Assembly: GCA_966211305.1 (NCBI GenBank)
Contig: CBIHPC010000008.1
Coordinates: forward strand, 1 to 64,000
DNA from: Niastella sp966211305
GTDB taxonomy: Bacteria > Bacteroidota > Bacteroidia > Chitinophagales > Chitinophagaceae
Direction: 5' to 3'
Length of the DNA stretch: 64,000 bases
Each line of letters begins with the position of its first letter. The first letter of the stretch is position 1. The notes under the pieces were generated by a model. It was not told where the DNA came from. It did not search any database and saw nothing but the letters and a program-made list of their open reading frames with translations. Positions 56,858 to 64,000 of the stretch are shown piece after piece. The position numbers were made by a program, and so were the translations under genes.

Positions 56858-58674
56858 GGTTTACTGTTTTTGATCATTTCCATTTTGAAGTAATACGCTT
56901 TCAATATGTACCAGGCCTTCTTCCGGTCGCCTTTTTCTGACAATAACCCTTTCCTGTTGTAGCCCTTTTGATAAACGGGGTGCATTCTGCTTAATGACCG
57001 GTAGTCAAATAATAACCAGGGACATACTCCGCATAAGTTGGGAACCGTATTGAACATTTCAATCTGATCTGTATATATTTTTGCCTGGTACGTTTCGGTC
57101 CAGTTAGCCGCTTCGTCTGTTGACCTGTGTGTATTCCCGTACAATGCTTCGCCGCCAAACTCAGCAATGAATACCGGTTTTCCGGCACAAACCAATTTCC
57201 ATTTTGTTTCAGCCGGCCGGCCCTGCCAGGGAATGTACCATCCAATATATTCGTTGAGTGAAACGATATCAACATGCTTGTAGAGCGTATCCCACACATC
57301 GAAAACATTGTTTTCGTAGCGCTGTGTATTTATAACATGTGTAACCAGCCGTGCAGGATCAATGGCTTTGCATTTTTTTGTTAGTGCTACCAGCGCTTTA
57401 TCGCGGCCCGGGGTACCGGAATAAGTTTCGTTCGAAAGGCTCCAGATCGTGACGGCACAGCGGTTCCGGTCCCTGCGCACCATCTCACCAAGCATTATCT
57501 CCATTTTACGCGGAACCAGGCTATCGTTAAATTCAATATGCTGATATACCGGAATTTCGCTCCACACCATTAGACCCATTTTTTCGGCCTCTTTAACCAT
57601 ATTCTCATTATGAGGATAGTGAGCTAACCGCACAAGATTACATCCTAACGCTTTAGCCGCATTCAGCAATAAACGAGCATCATTCACTGAATACGCACGG
57701 GCCCGCCTGAACGGATTCTCCTCATGAATATTTACCCCTTTCAAAAACACCTGTTTTCCGTTCAGCATTATTTTATTTCCTTTAACTTCAATACTTCTGA
57801 ACCCTATATCGTCTATTACTGTATCCGTTTCACTTTCAATTATTACCTTGTACCGTTTAGGAGATTCTGGCGACCAGAGAGAAAAAGTGGATGAAAATTC
57901 CACTTTTGCCATCCCGTCATTGTCTGTTCCTGTTTTATAAAAGATGCCGAGTTCCGGAATTGACACTTTAATATGCTGCACAGGCTGCATTCCGTTTAAC
58001 TGCACCCAACCCACAACCGTATTCAGACTGCCTTTTTTTAATTGAATGCTATAATCCTCAATATAAGTGCTGCCGGTTTGAATGAGGCCCACTTCACGTG
58101 TTATACCACCATAATTTAACCAATCGTACCCCAGGCCCGGTAATCCATTCTTAAAACGCATGTTATTTACTTTAACAACTATTGCGTTTTGCCCGGCTTT
58201 CACTCTGCCGGTAATCTCAAACTGAAAAGGAGTAAACCCACCTTCGTGATTTCCTATTTTTTCACCATTCAAATACACATCGGCGCAATAATTAACAGCC
58301 CCGAAATGGAGAAATAATCTTTTGCCTCCCCCGGGCGCATAATTGAATTCTTTTTTATACCACACGGTTCCTTCGTAATAAGCCAGTTCGCACATCTGGG
58401 AATTAAAGTCACCGGGTACTTTCAAAACCGGAGCGCCTTCAAACGAATACTCGTAAAAATCTGTCTTCTTTTGTGGTTTCTTTTCCAGCCAAACCTGCTG
58501 CCATTGACCACTCCCGGTTGGGTCAACAATAACGCGCCATTCGCCATTCAACCCCGTTACATTCCTCGATTGGAGATTTATCATTGCGGTTTGCGCGTTA
58601 ACGGTATCTATGGTAGTAAAAATGAATAAAAAAGCAAACGCCCATTCTACCGGCTTTTTTTTACGTTTATTCAT
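56854..58674 (-). CDS. GH2 family glycosidase, short form
   Basis: This 606-residue protein has a signal in MNKRKKKPVEWAFAFLFIFT ending VNAQ. Sugar-binding domain (VPGDFNSQMCELAYYEGTVW, LHFGAVNYCADVYLNGEKIG), sandwich, then barrel follow. HEENPFRRARAYSVNDARLL and LVRLAHYPHNENMVKEAEKM lead to acid/base Glu in IWSLSNETYSG near residue 413 and nucleophile Glu in VFIAEFGGEALYG near 505. The protein ends soon after the barrel, like beta-glucuronidase-type members and unlike its longer neighbour. Substrate could be beta-galactoside or beta-glucuronide. It lies between GH3 (21 bp upstream) and the longer GH2 (4-bp overlap). Confidence 0.91.
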   Translation of the reverse strand: MNKRKKKPVEWAFAFLFIFTTIDTVNAQTAMINLQSRNVTGLNGEWRVIVDPTGSGQWQQVWLEKKPQKKTDFYEYSFEGAPVLKVPGDFNSQMCELAYYEGTVWYKKEFNYAPGGGKRLFLHFGAVNYCADVYLNGEKIGNHEGGFTPFQFEITGRVKAGQNAIVVKVNNMRFKNGLPGLGYDWLNYGGITREVGLIQTGSTYIEDYSIQLKKGSLNTVVGWVQLNGMQPVQHIKVSIPELGIFYKTGTDNDGMAKVEFSSTFSLWSPESPKRYKVIIESETDTVIDDIGFRSIEVKGNKIMLNGKQVFLKGVNIHEENPFRRARAYSVNDARLLLNAAKALGCNLVRLAHYPHNENMVKEAEKMGLMVWSEIPVYQHIEFNDSLVPRKMEIMLGEMVRRDRNRCAVTIWSLSNETYSGTPGRDKALVALTKKCKAIDPARLVTHVINTQRYENNVFDVWDTLYKHVDIVSLNEYIGWYIPWQGRPAETKWKLVCAGKPVFIAEFGGEALYGNTHRSTDEAANWTETYQAKIYTDQIEMFNTVPNLCGVCPWLLFDYRSLSRMHPVYQKGYNRKGLLSEKGDRKKAWYILKAYYFKMEMIKNSKP

Positions 58675-58695
58675 TTGATAAGCTTAGCAATAGTC

Positions 58696-60879
58696 TTACT
58701 TAACATTAATTTTTACCTTTTGAAAAATATTACGGGATGAGTTACCTAACTGCAGTATGTATTCGCCGGCTTCGGTATTCCAGGCCTTTTTCGATTCGTC
58801 ATAAAAAGCCAGGTCAGCTACTTTTACCTGTAATGTTACCGTTTTTGTTTCGCCGGGTTTCAGGAAGATCTTTTCAAAAGCCTTCAGTTCTTTTTCAGGG
58901 CGCAGTACGGTACAAACGGGATCGCCTGCATACAATTGTACTACCTCTGCGCCGTAAACGCTGCCTGTATTCCTTACGGTGAATTTTACGTTAATAACGT
59001 CATCCTTTCCATAAGCCGTTTTGTCGGCAGCCATATGGCCGATAGCAAAATCAGTGTACGAAAGCCCGTGACCGAAGGGGAACTGCGGCTGAATTTTCTT
59101 CGTATCGAACCAGCGGTATCCAACGAGGATATCTTCTTCGTAATGCACTTTCAGGTTGCTGCCGGGAAAATTGCCCAACGCATGCGCAGGCGATTGCGAT
59201 AAAGCCACCGGCAGTGTGAACGGTAACTTGCCCGATGGGTTTACTTTACCACTCAGTACATCGGCAACGGCATTTCCTGCTTCCATACCACCGAACCACG
59301 ACCATAAAATGGCTGGTACGCGGTGGGTAATACCGGCCAGTTCTACCGGAGACCCCGCAATTATTACCACAACCGTTTTTGGGTTTGCCTTTGCAACTTC
59401 CCTTATCAGGATCTCCTGGCCGTAAGGCAGGTTCATGTTTTGCTTATCTGAAGACTCGGTATCATAATCGTGGTTCAACCCGCCGAAGATCACGGCCACA
59501 TCCGACTCCCGGGCTATGGCAACCGCTTCATCTATCAGTTTCCAGTTTACGTTACCGGCAGCCAACTGACCGGCATTGTTACCCTCATTGAACGTAGATT
59601 GTTTTTCATACCCGGGTGCATAGTTTATTTTTACCCTTCCTCCGAACTTCTGTTGCATGGCATCGAGCGGAGTGATCTCGTACAGGGTTTTTACTTCAGA
59701 ACTGAGCCCGCCGCTGCAATGTTTGCGCGTGGCATTATCGCCAATAATTGCAATGGATCTTAGCTTATCAAATTGCAGTGGCAGCAGCTTTTCGTTATTT
59801 TGTAACAACACCGCCGCTTCGGCAGCGGAATTATAAGCAGCCTGCTGGTGATCACGGGTATTCATTTTTCCCTTTTCCCGCTGTTGCGCATCGAACATTT
59901 TTGTATTGAACATTACGCGCAATACGTTACCAACCTTTTCGTCTACCACCGATAAGGGCACTTTTCCCTCTTCTACCGCTTTTACCAGGGGATTGGCAAA
60001 ATACCATTGATCGTAATCCTTCAGATCGGTGCCCATCTCCAGGTCAAGCCCCGTTAATGCCGCTTTCACCGTGGTGTGTGCGGCCGACCAATCGGTCATC
60101 AGCACGCCTTTGAAACCAAATTCTTTCCGCAGTATCTGCCTGTTCAGATAGTCATTTTCCGAGCACCACTCGCCCCTGAACCTGTTGTAAGCCGCCATTA
60201 CGGTATAAGCGCCGCCTTCCATTACCGCGGCTTTGAACGCCGGCAAATAGATCTCCCGTAAAGCCCGTTCACTCATCGTTACGTCAACCGAATCACGGTG
60301 CTGCTCCTGGTTATTGGCCAGCCAGTGTTTTACGCTGGCTGCCACATTTTTCGATTGCAATGCTTTTATGTAGGCAACAGCCATTTTCGACACAAGCAAA
60401 GGGTCTTCGCTCATATACTCGAAGTTTCTACCGCAGAGGGGCGAACGAATAATGTTCACGCCGGGGCCCAACAACACATCCTTTTTACGAAAAAGTGCTT
60501 CCTCCCCCAATACCAGCCCCTGCCTGTACGCCAGCGCAGGATTCCAGGTAGCGGCAAGCGCAGTTCCCGGCGGAAAACAGGTTGCGGAATCATTGGTCCA
60601 GCCGGCATACGCCCAGTCGTGCCTGTTAACCTCGGCACGCACCCCATGCGGCCCGTCGCTGGTTGCCCATTCAGGAATGCCTAATCTTTTAACACCTGAA
60701 ACATTAAACTTCGAGTTCCCGTGCAGCAGGCTCACCTTTTCCTGTATGGTCATCTGACCGATGAGCGCCTGGATCCTTTTCTCCGTAGCCTCGCTGGCTT
60801 TTGCCGGCTCCTGGGCATACGAAGTACAAACCATCGATAATAAAACCGTCGAAAGAAATGCTTTCATTGCTCTGTTCAT
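58696..60879 (-). CDS. GH3 beta-glucosidase
   Basis: This 727-residue protein has signal MNRAMKAFLSTVLLSMVCTS. GH3 features are IQALIGQMTIQEKVSLLHGN, ATSDGPHGVRAE, FEYMSEDPLLVSKMAVAYIK, and ASVKHWLANNQEQHRDSVD. The nucleophile Asp is in GVLMTDWSAAHTTVKAALTG near residue 260. The second domain has DTESSDKQNMNLP, which carries the likely acid/base Glu, and the C-terminal FN3-like domain ends the protein. It lacks the PA14 module of the PUL 1 GH3, and its VLMTDWSA motif is that of beta-glucosidases. In a xyloglucan setting it would cleave the glucose backbone oligosaccharides. It is the first gene of operon 2c, behind promoter A. Confidence 0.94.
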   Translation of the reverse strand: MNRAMKAFLSTVLLSMVCTSYAQEPAKASEATEKRIQALIGQMTIQEKVSLLHGNSKFNVSGVKRLGIPEWATSDGPHGVRAEVNRHDWAYAGWTNDSATCFPPGTALAATWNPALAYRQGLVLGEEALFRKKDVLLGPGVNIIRSPLCGRNFEYMSEDPLLVSKMAVAYIKALQSKNVAASVKHWLANNQEQHRDSVDVTMSERALREIYLPAFKAAVMEGGAYTVMAAYNRFRGEWCSENDYLNRQILRKEFGFKGVLMTDWSAAHTTVKAALTGLDLEMGTDLKDYDQWYFANPLVKAVEEGKVPLSVVDEKVGNVLRVMFNTKMFDAQQREKGKMNTRDHQQAAYNSAAEAAVLLQNNEKLLPLQFDKLRSIAIIGDNATRKHCSGGLSSEVKTLYEITPLDAMQQKFGGRVKINYAPGYEKQSTFNEGNNAGQLAAGNVNWKLIDEAVAIARESDVAVIFGGLNHDYDTESSDKQNMNLPYGQEILIREVAKANPKTVVVIIAGSPVELAGITHRVPAILWSWFGGMEAGNAVADVLSGKVNPSGKLPFTLPVALSQSPAHALGNFPGSNLKVHYEEDILVGYRWFDTKKIQPQFPFGHGLSYTDFAIGHMAADKTAYGKDDVINVKFTVRNTGSVYGAEVVQLYAGDPVCTVLRPEKELKAFEKIFLKPGETKTVTLQVKVADLAFYDESKKAWNTEAGEYILQLGNSSRNIFQKVKINVK

Positions 60880-61109
60880 ATTAGTATTTTATGCAACACC
60901 TGTTTTAACTGTAAATTTGAAAAAAGACGGGCACTATGGAAATAGACCCGCATACTGTGTTAATGAGAACAATTTATAGAATCAACCAAAAACTACTGAT
61001 AAGCTTACATGTATTTACCGGAGAGAGGGAGATCATAGACAACGGCGGTAACCCCGCCCTTCTGCCAATAATGCCATTTCATACAGCAATACAATGGTTC
61101 ATCAATGCT
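60880..61109 (-). promoter_or_regulatory. Long leader of the GH3-GH2-GH2 operon
   Basis: About 230 nt separate the promoter A -7 box from the GH3 start. The leader contains a 25-codon ORF (61005-61082) and a small GC hairpin within it (GGCGG-TAACC-CCGCC, about 61043-61057). No other gene is seen. Confidence 0.4.
61005..61082 (-). other. Short leader ORF downstream of promoter A
   Basis: An ATG 28 nt downstream of the promoter A -7 box opens a 25-codon frame (MKWHYWQKGGVTAVVYDLPL, ending SGKYM). The position matches the leader ORF after promoter B and the real GH31 start after promoter C. Its peptide sequence shows no similarity to the promoter B ORF, so it may be a chance frame at a conserved start region. 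Confidence 0.25.
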
Positions 61110-61200
61110 GTAAAACTATAACTGAAGCGGCTGCAACAGGGGATGCCAATGTTTCACAATGGGGTGCCAAATGTTACAGGGAACTGATTTTCACCTATAT
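61110..61200 (-). promoter_or_regulatory. Promoter module A: 22-bp direct repeat operator plus -7 box
   Basis: CAATGTTTCA (61147-61156) and AAATGTTACA (61169-61178) repeat with a 22-bp period. The minus-strand box ATAGTTTTAC occupies 61119-61110. The first repeat begins 28 bp beyond the outer edge of the box, as in B and C. GATTTTCAC then TATATT starts at 61186, 8 bp after the repeat, as in B. It lies between the regulator's stop codon and the GH3 operon it should drive. Confidence 0.75.
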
Positions 61201-61225
61201 TGGAACCGGGAGGGAGTATGCGCTT

Positions 61226-64000
61226 TTATTTCTTCCTGCTGGCAACATACTGTGAGGGCGTAACATTAAATTCTTCCTTAAAGAATTTTGTAAAGTGTTT
61301 CGGGTTATTGAATCCTACCTCATACGCAACCTCAGCTATCGTCATGCCGCTTTTTTCAAGCAACCGGGCAGCCCTTTTCATCCTGATGGACCGGATGAAC
61401 TCCAGGGGCGACCTGCCGGTGAGCGATTGCACTTTTCTGTACAGCGTAACGCGGTTCATATGCATTTCGCGGCTGAGGTCCTCCACGGAGAATGCAGGGT
61501 TATCGAGTTGTTTTTCCACTATCTCCAACGCCTGCTGCAGGAATTTTTCGTCAACGGAGGTCACTGTTATTTCCGAGGGGTTGACCTCGATTTGTTTCTG
61601 GAACCTTTTCTGCAGTAATTTTTGCTGGGCCAGCAGGTTCCTGATGCGGGAGGCAAGTATTTCAAAAGTAAAAGGTTTGGTAATGTAGTCATTCACCCCC
61701 GCCTGCAACCCTTCCAGCTGTTTCTCCTCGCTTCCCATGGCCGTAAGTAAAATCACCGGGATATGGGCGGTAAGGGTTTCACTTTTTATTTTTTTCGCCA
61801 GTTCCACACCGTCCATCAATGGCATCATAATGTCGCTTACTACCAGGTCAGGGTTAAGTTGTTTTATTTTTTCCCAACCTTCTTTCCCGTTCATTGCTTC
61901 TTCTACATGATATGATCCTTTCAGGTTGTCTTTTAAATAAAAACGAAGGTCTTCATTGTCTTCAACAACTATGATCGTTTTTCTCTTTCCGGGCTTCTGG
62001 TTTTCTTCCGTTATATCCTGTTCAGCTTCCTGCATTTGTACCTGGCTGATAGTGGTGCGAACGGCAGGTTCGTTTATTTTTTTTGCCGGAAGCAGAACGG
62101 TAAAACAGGAGCCTTTATCCGGTTCGCTTTTAACTGTTATGATACCATTATGAAGTTTTACAAACTCTTTCGTTATGGCGAGGCCAATACCGGTTCCCTG
62201 GTTCACCATACTTTCAGGAACATCGGTTTGAAAGAACCGCTCAAAGATCTTTTCATGCTGGTCTGCAGGAATACCAATACCAGTGTCTTTCACTTCAATG
62301 GCAAGAGCGCCTTCGCCATCATTACTTGCAGGCGGATTGTACGTAAGCCCGATGCTTACCACCCCGTTATCGGACGTGTATTTAAAAGCATTCGATAACA
62401 GGTTGAATAATATTTTTTCGATCTTGTCCCTGTCGAAATAGATCTCAAGGCTATCGATATTAGAAGAAAATGAAAATTGGATACTCTTCTTTTCAGCGAT
62501 ATCCATAAAAGAATGGCTTATATCTTTAATGAACCGCACTATATCGCCAATAGAAGAATGCAGTTTTACTTCCTGAACCTCCATCTTTCTGAAATCGAGC
62601 AACTGGTTTACCAGGTTCAGTAACCGTTTTGCATTCCGTTGAACAAGGTTCAACTGCTTTTTCTGTTCATCATCAGCGGTTTGTTTAATGATCCTGTCTA
62701 ACGGAGCAATGATAAGGCTTAACGGCGTGCGAAATTCATGGCTCACATTTGTAAAGAACTTTGTTTTTAACTGCTCCATGGCATGGGCCCTTTCCGCTTC
62801 CCTGCGTTGTTGGGCTACTTCATAACGCATATGGATTCGCTCTAAAGTTATGCGCCGGATGAGTAAAAATAAACCTGCCGCAATGAGAAAGTATATAATA
62901 TACGCAAGCGGTGTTCGCCAGAACGGCGGCTCGATATTGATTTGTAAACTTTTTACATCGCTCCAGGCGCCATCCCTGCTTAAGACCTTTACTTTAAAAG
63001 TATAATGACCGGGCGCCAGATTGGTGTACGTAGCCCGCCGCTGGCCGTCATCGGCATACATCCAGTCTTTATTGAACCCTTCCATTATATAGGCATACTT
63101 TGCCAGGGAGCCGGGCGCAAAATCGAGCGATGCGAATTCAATGGAGAACACGTTTTCTTTATACTTCAGGTCAATGCCCTGTACCTGTGATATAGTCTGT
63201 TTCAGCAGAACGCGGTCATTGACCAGTTGGCCCGGTTCTATTTTATTATTCAACAATTGCAAACCCGTAAATAGGATCCTGGGACGATACGCAGATTGAT
63301 GTATAGCCGCAGGCTCAATGATATTAAATCCGGAAGGCCCGCCGAAGATCAGTTCACCGGCCCTTGTTTTAAGGGCTGCATTCTCATTGAATTCCCGGTT
63401 TTGCAGGTTATTGCTTTCATCATAACCAATGATAGAAAAACTAAGGGCATTATCTTTTTGGGCGGGAATGGCGTTGTATAAACCGCTGGTAGTGGAAAAC
63501 CAGAATGTGCCATGGTTATCTTCCAGGAAATCCAGGATCATATACGGAGGCAGGCCATCTGATGCACTGAATACCCGGAATTTTTTTGTTTGCTCATTGA
63601 ACAGGTTCAGGCCTTCCCGGGTAACTACCCATATTCGCCCCCTGCTGTCTTGTAAAAAAGAGAAAATGTTATTATTACTTAAACCGCATTTGCCATCGTT
63701 TTGCTGATAAAATACAGGGTCACTCTTATCCTTTTCAAATACAACAATCCCCGACGCTGTGCCCACCCATAAACTTCCCTTCCTGTCCTGAAAAATGGCA
63801 GAAATATAATTCAGGCTTTCCGGGCCGCCTTTTATGTTATAATGTTTGAACCGGTTACTTTCCCTGTCGAAGAGATCCAATCCGCCGCCAAGTGTGCCTA
63901 CCCATAAATTCCGTTCACGGTCTTCATATATTTCCCACACTTTATCGTCGGTCAGGCTCGAAGGATCATTATCGTTATGCCGGTAATGCGTGAATTTCTT
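61226..64000 (-). CDS. Hybrid two-component system regulator (HTCS) of PUL 2, N-terminus outside window
   Basis: The frame is open to the right edge (KKFTHYRHNDNDPSSLTDDK precedes the first internal Met at 63940), so the start and much of the sensor propeller are missing. About 925 residues are visible. They comprise the last propeller repeats (WEIYEDRERNLWVGTLGGGL, IFQDRKGSLWVGTASGIVVF), a Y_Y_Y domain, and a membrane segment (TPLAYIIYFLIAAGLFLLI). HisKA has NVSHEFRTPLS and the HATPase has DTGIGIP and GTGIGLAITK. The receiver has VVEDNEDLRFYL and phospho-Asp in SDIMMPLMDG. The AraC-type HTH has LSREMHMNRVTLYRKV and AEVAYEVGFNNPKHFTKFFK. It is the probable activator acting at promoter modules A, B and C. 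Confidence 0.95.
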   Translation of the reverse strand, partial: KKFTHYRHNDNDPSSLTDDKVWEIYEDRERNLWVGTLGGGLDLFDRESNRFKHYNIKGGPESLNYISAIFQDRKGSLWVGTASGIVVFEKDKSDPVFYQQNDGKCGLSNNNIFSFLQDSRGRIWVVTREGLNLFNEQTKKFRVFSASDGLPPYMILDFLEDNHGTFWFSTTSGLYNAIPAQKDNALSFSIIGYDESNNLQNREFNENAALKTRAGELIFGGPSGFNIIEPAAIHQSAYRPRILFTGLQLLNNKIEPGQLVNDRVLLKQTISQVQGIDLKYKENVFSIEFASLDFAPGSLAKYAYIMEGFNKDWMYADDGQRRATYTNLAPGHYTFKVKVLSRDGAWSDVKSLQINIEPPFWRTPLAYIIYFLIAAGLFLLIRRITLERIHMRYEVAQQRREAERAHAMEQLKTKFFTNVSHEFRTPLSLIIAPLDRIIKQTADDEQKKQLNLVQRNAKRLLNLVNQLLDFRKMEVQEVKLHSSIGDIVRFIKDISHSFMDIAEKKSIQFSFSSNIDSLEIYFDRDKIEKILFNLLSNAFKYTSDNGVVSIGLTYNPPASNDGEGALAIEVKDTGIGIPADQHEKIFERFFQTDVPESMVNQGTGIGLAITKEFVKLHNGIITVKSEPDKGSCFTVLLPAKKINEPAVRTTISQVQMQEAEQDITEENQKPGKRKTIIVVEDNEDLRFYLKDNLKGSYHVEEAMNGKEGWEKIKQLNPDLVVSDIMMPLMDGVELAKKIKSETLTAHIPVILLTAMGSEEKQLEGLQAGVNDYITKPFTFEILASRIRNLLAQQKLLQKRFQKQIEVNPSEITVTSVDEKFLQQALEIVEKQLDNPAFSVEDLSREMHMNRVTLYRKVQSLTGRSPLEFIRSIRMKRAARLLEKSGMTIAEVAYEVGFNNPKHFTKFFKEEFNVTPSQYVASRKK

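Noticed and set aside
1..64000. Search for CRISPR arrays, tRNA genes, insertion sequences and phage genes
   Set aside because: No array of regular repeats with spacers, no clover-leaf sequence and no transposase or integrase motifs were found by reading; only the short direct repeats described as promoter elements were seen.

Overview
The window comes from a Bacteroidota genome, most likely a Chitinophagaceae-type soil or plant-debris degrader. The grounds are four SusC/SusD pairs, two hybrid two-component regulators of the polysaccharide-locus type, a type IX secretion C-terminal signal, Bacteroidota-type lipoproteins and a large NRPS gene. Genus and species cannot be read from the sequence. 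No tRNA, rRNA, CRISPR array, transposase or integrase was found.

Left part (1-8000). A long NRPS gene runs off the left edge on the minus strand. It begins with a fatty-acyl-AMP-ligase-like domain, then a carrier protein, a condensation domain and a second adenylation domain. Two divergent plus-strand genes follow: a GT9-like and a DUF6625-like glycosyltransferase candidate. Next comes a decayed stretch holding the tail of a serine hydrolase and a broken AraC regulator. A small VOC-family gene follows.

PUL 1 (8000-31240), xylan/arabinoxylan. One minus-strand operon carries SusC-SusD-SusC-SusD-DUF1735 lipoprotein, the XusA-XusB-XusC-XusD-XusE order of xylan loci, and ends at a strong terminator. 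A second minus-strand operon carries GH3 (with PA14), GH51, a protein with two CE1 esterase domains, and GH43-CBM6. A divergent hybrid two-component system (27032-31129) is the likely regulator. No endo-xylanase is present in the window.

A repeat-rich T9SS-exported protein (31254-33251) separates the loci.

PUL 2 (33500-64000), probably xyloglucan side chains or a similar alpha-xylosylated, galactosylated, fucosylated glycan. Operon 2a is GH31(PA14)-SusC-SusD-lipoprotein. GH31 and a type-B carboxylesterase lie in the middle, next to a scar made of a truncated GH29 fucosidase and an internally deleted secreted-protein gene. Operon 2b is SusC (frameshifted near its 3' end)-SusD-surface glycan-binding protein. 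Operon 2c is GH3-GH2-GH2. A second hybrid two-component system runs off the right edge.

The most informative non-coding signal is a promoter module upstream of operons 2a, 2b and 2c. Each copy has two AAATG-type 10-mers 22 bp apart, placed at exactly the same distance from a conserved -7-like box. This looks like the operator of the adjacent regulator and ties the three operons into one regulon. In copies A and B the promoter is followed by a short leader ORF and a long untranslated leader. In copy C the equivalent ATG is the GH31 start codon.
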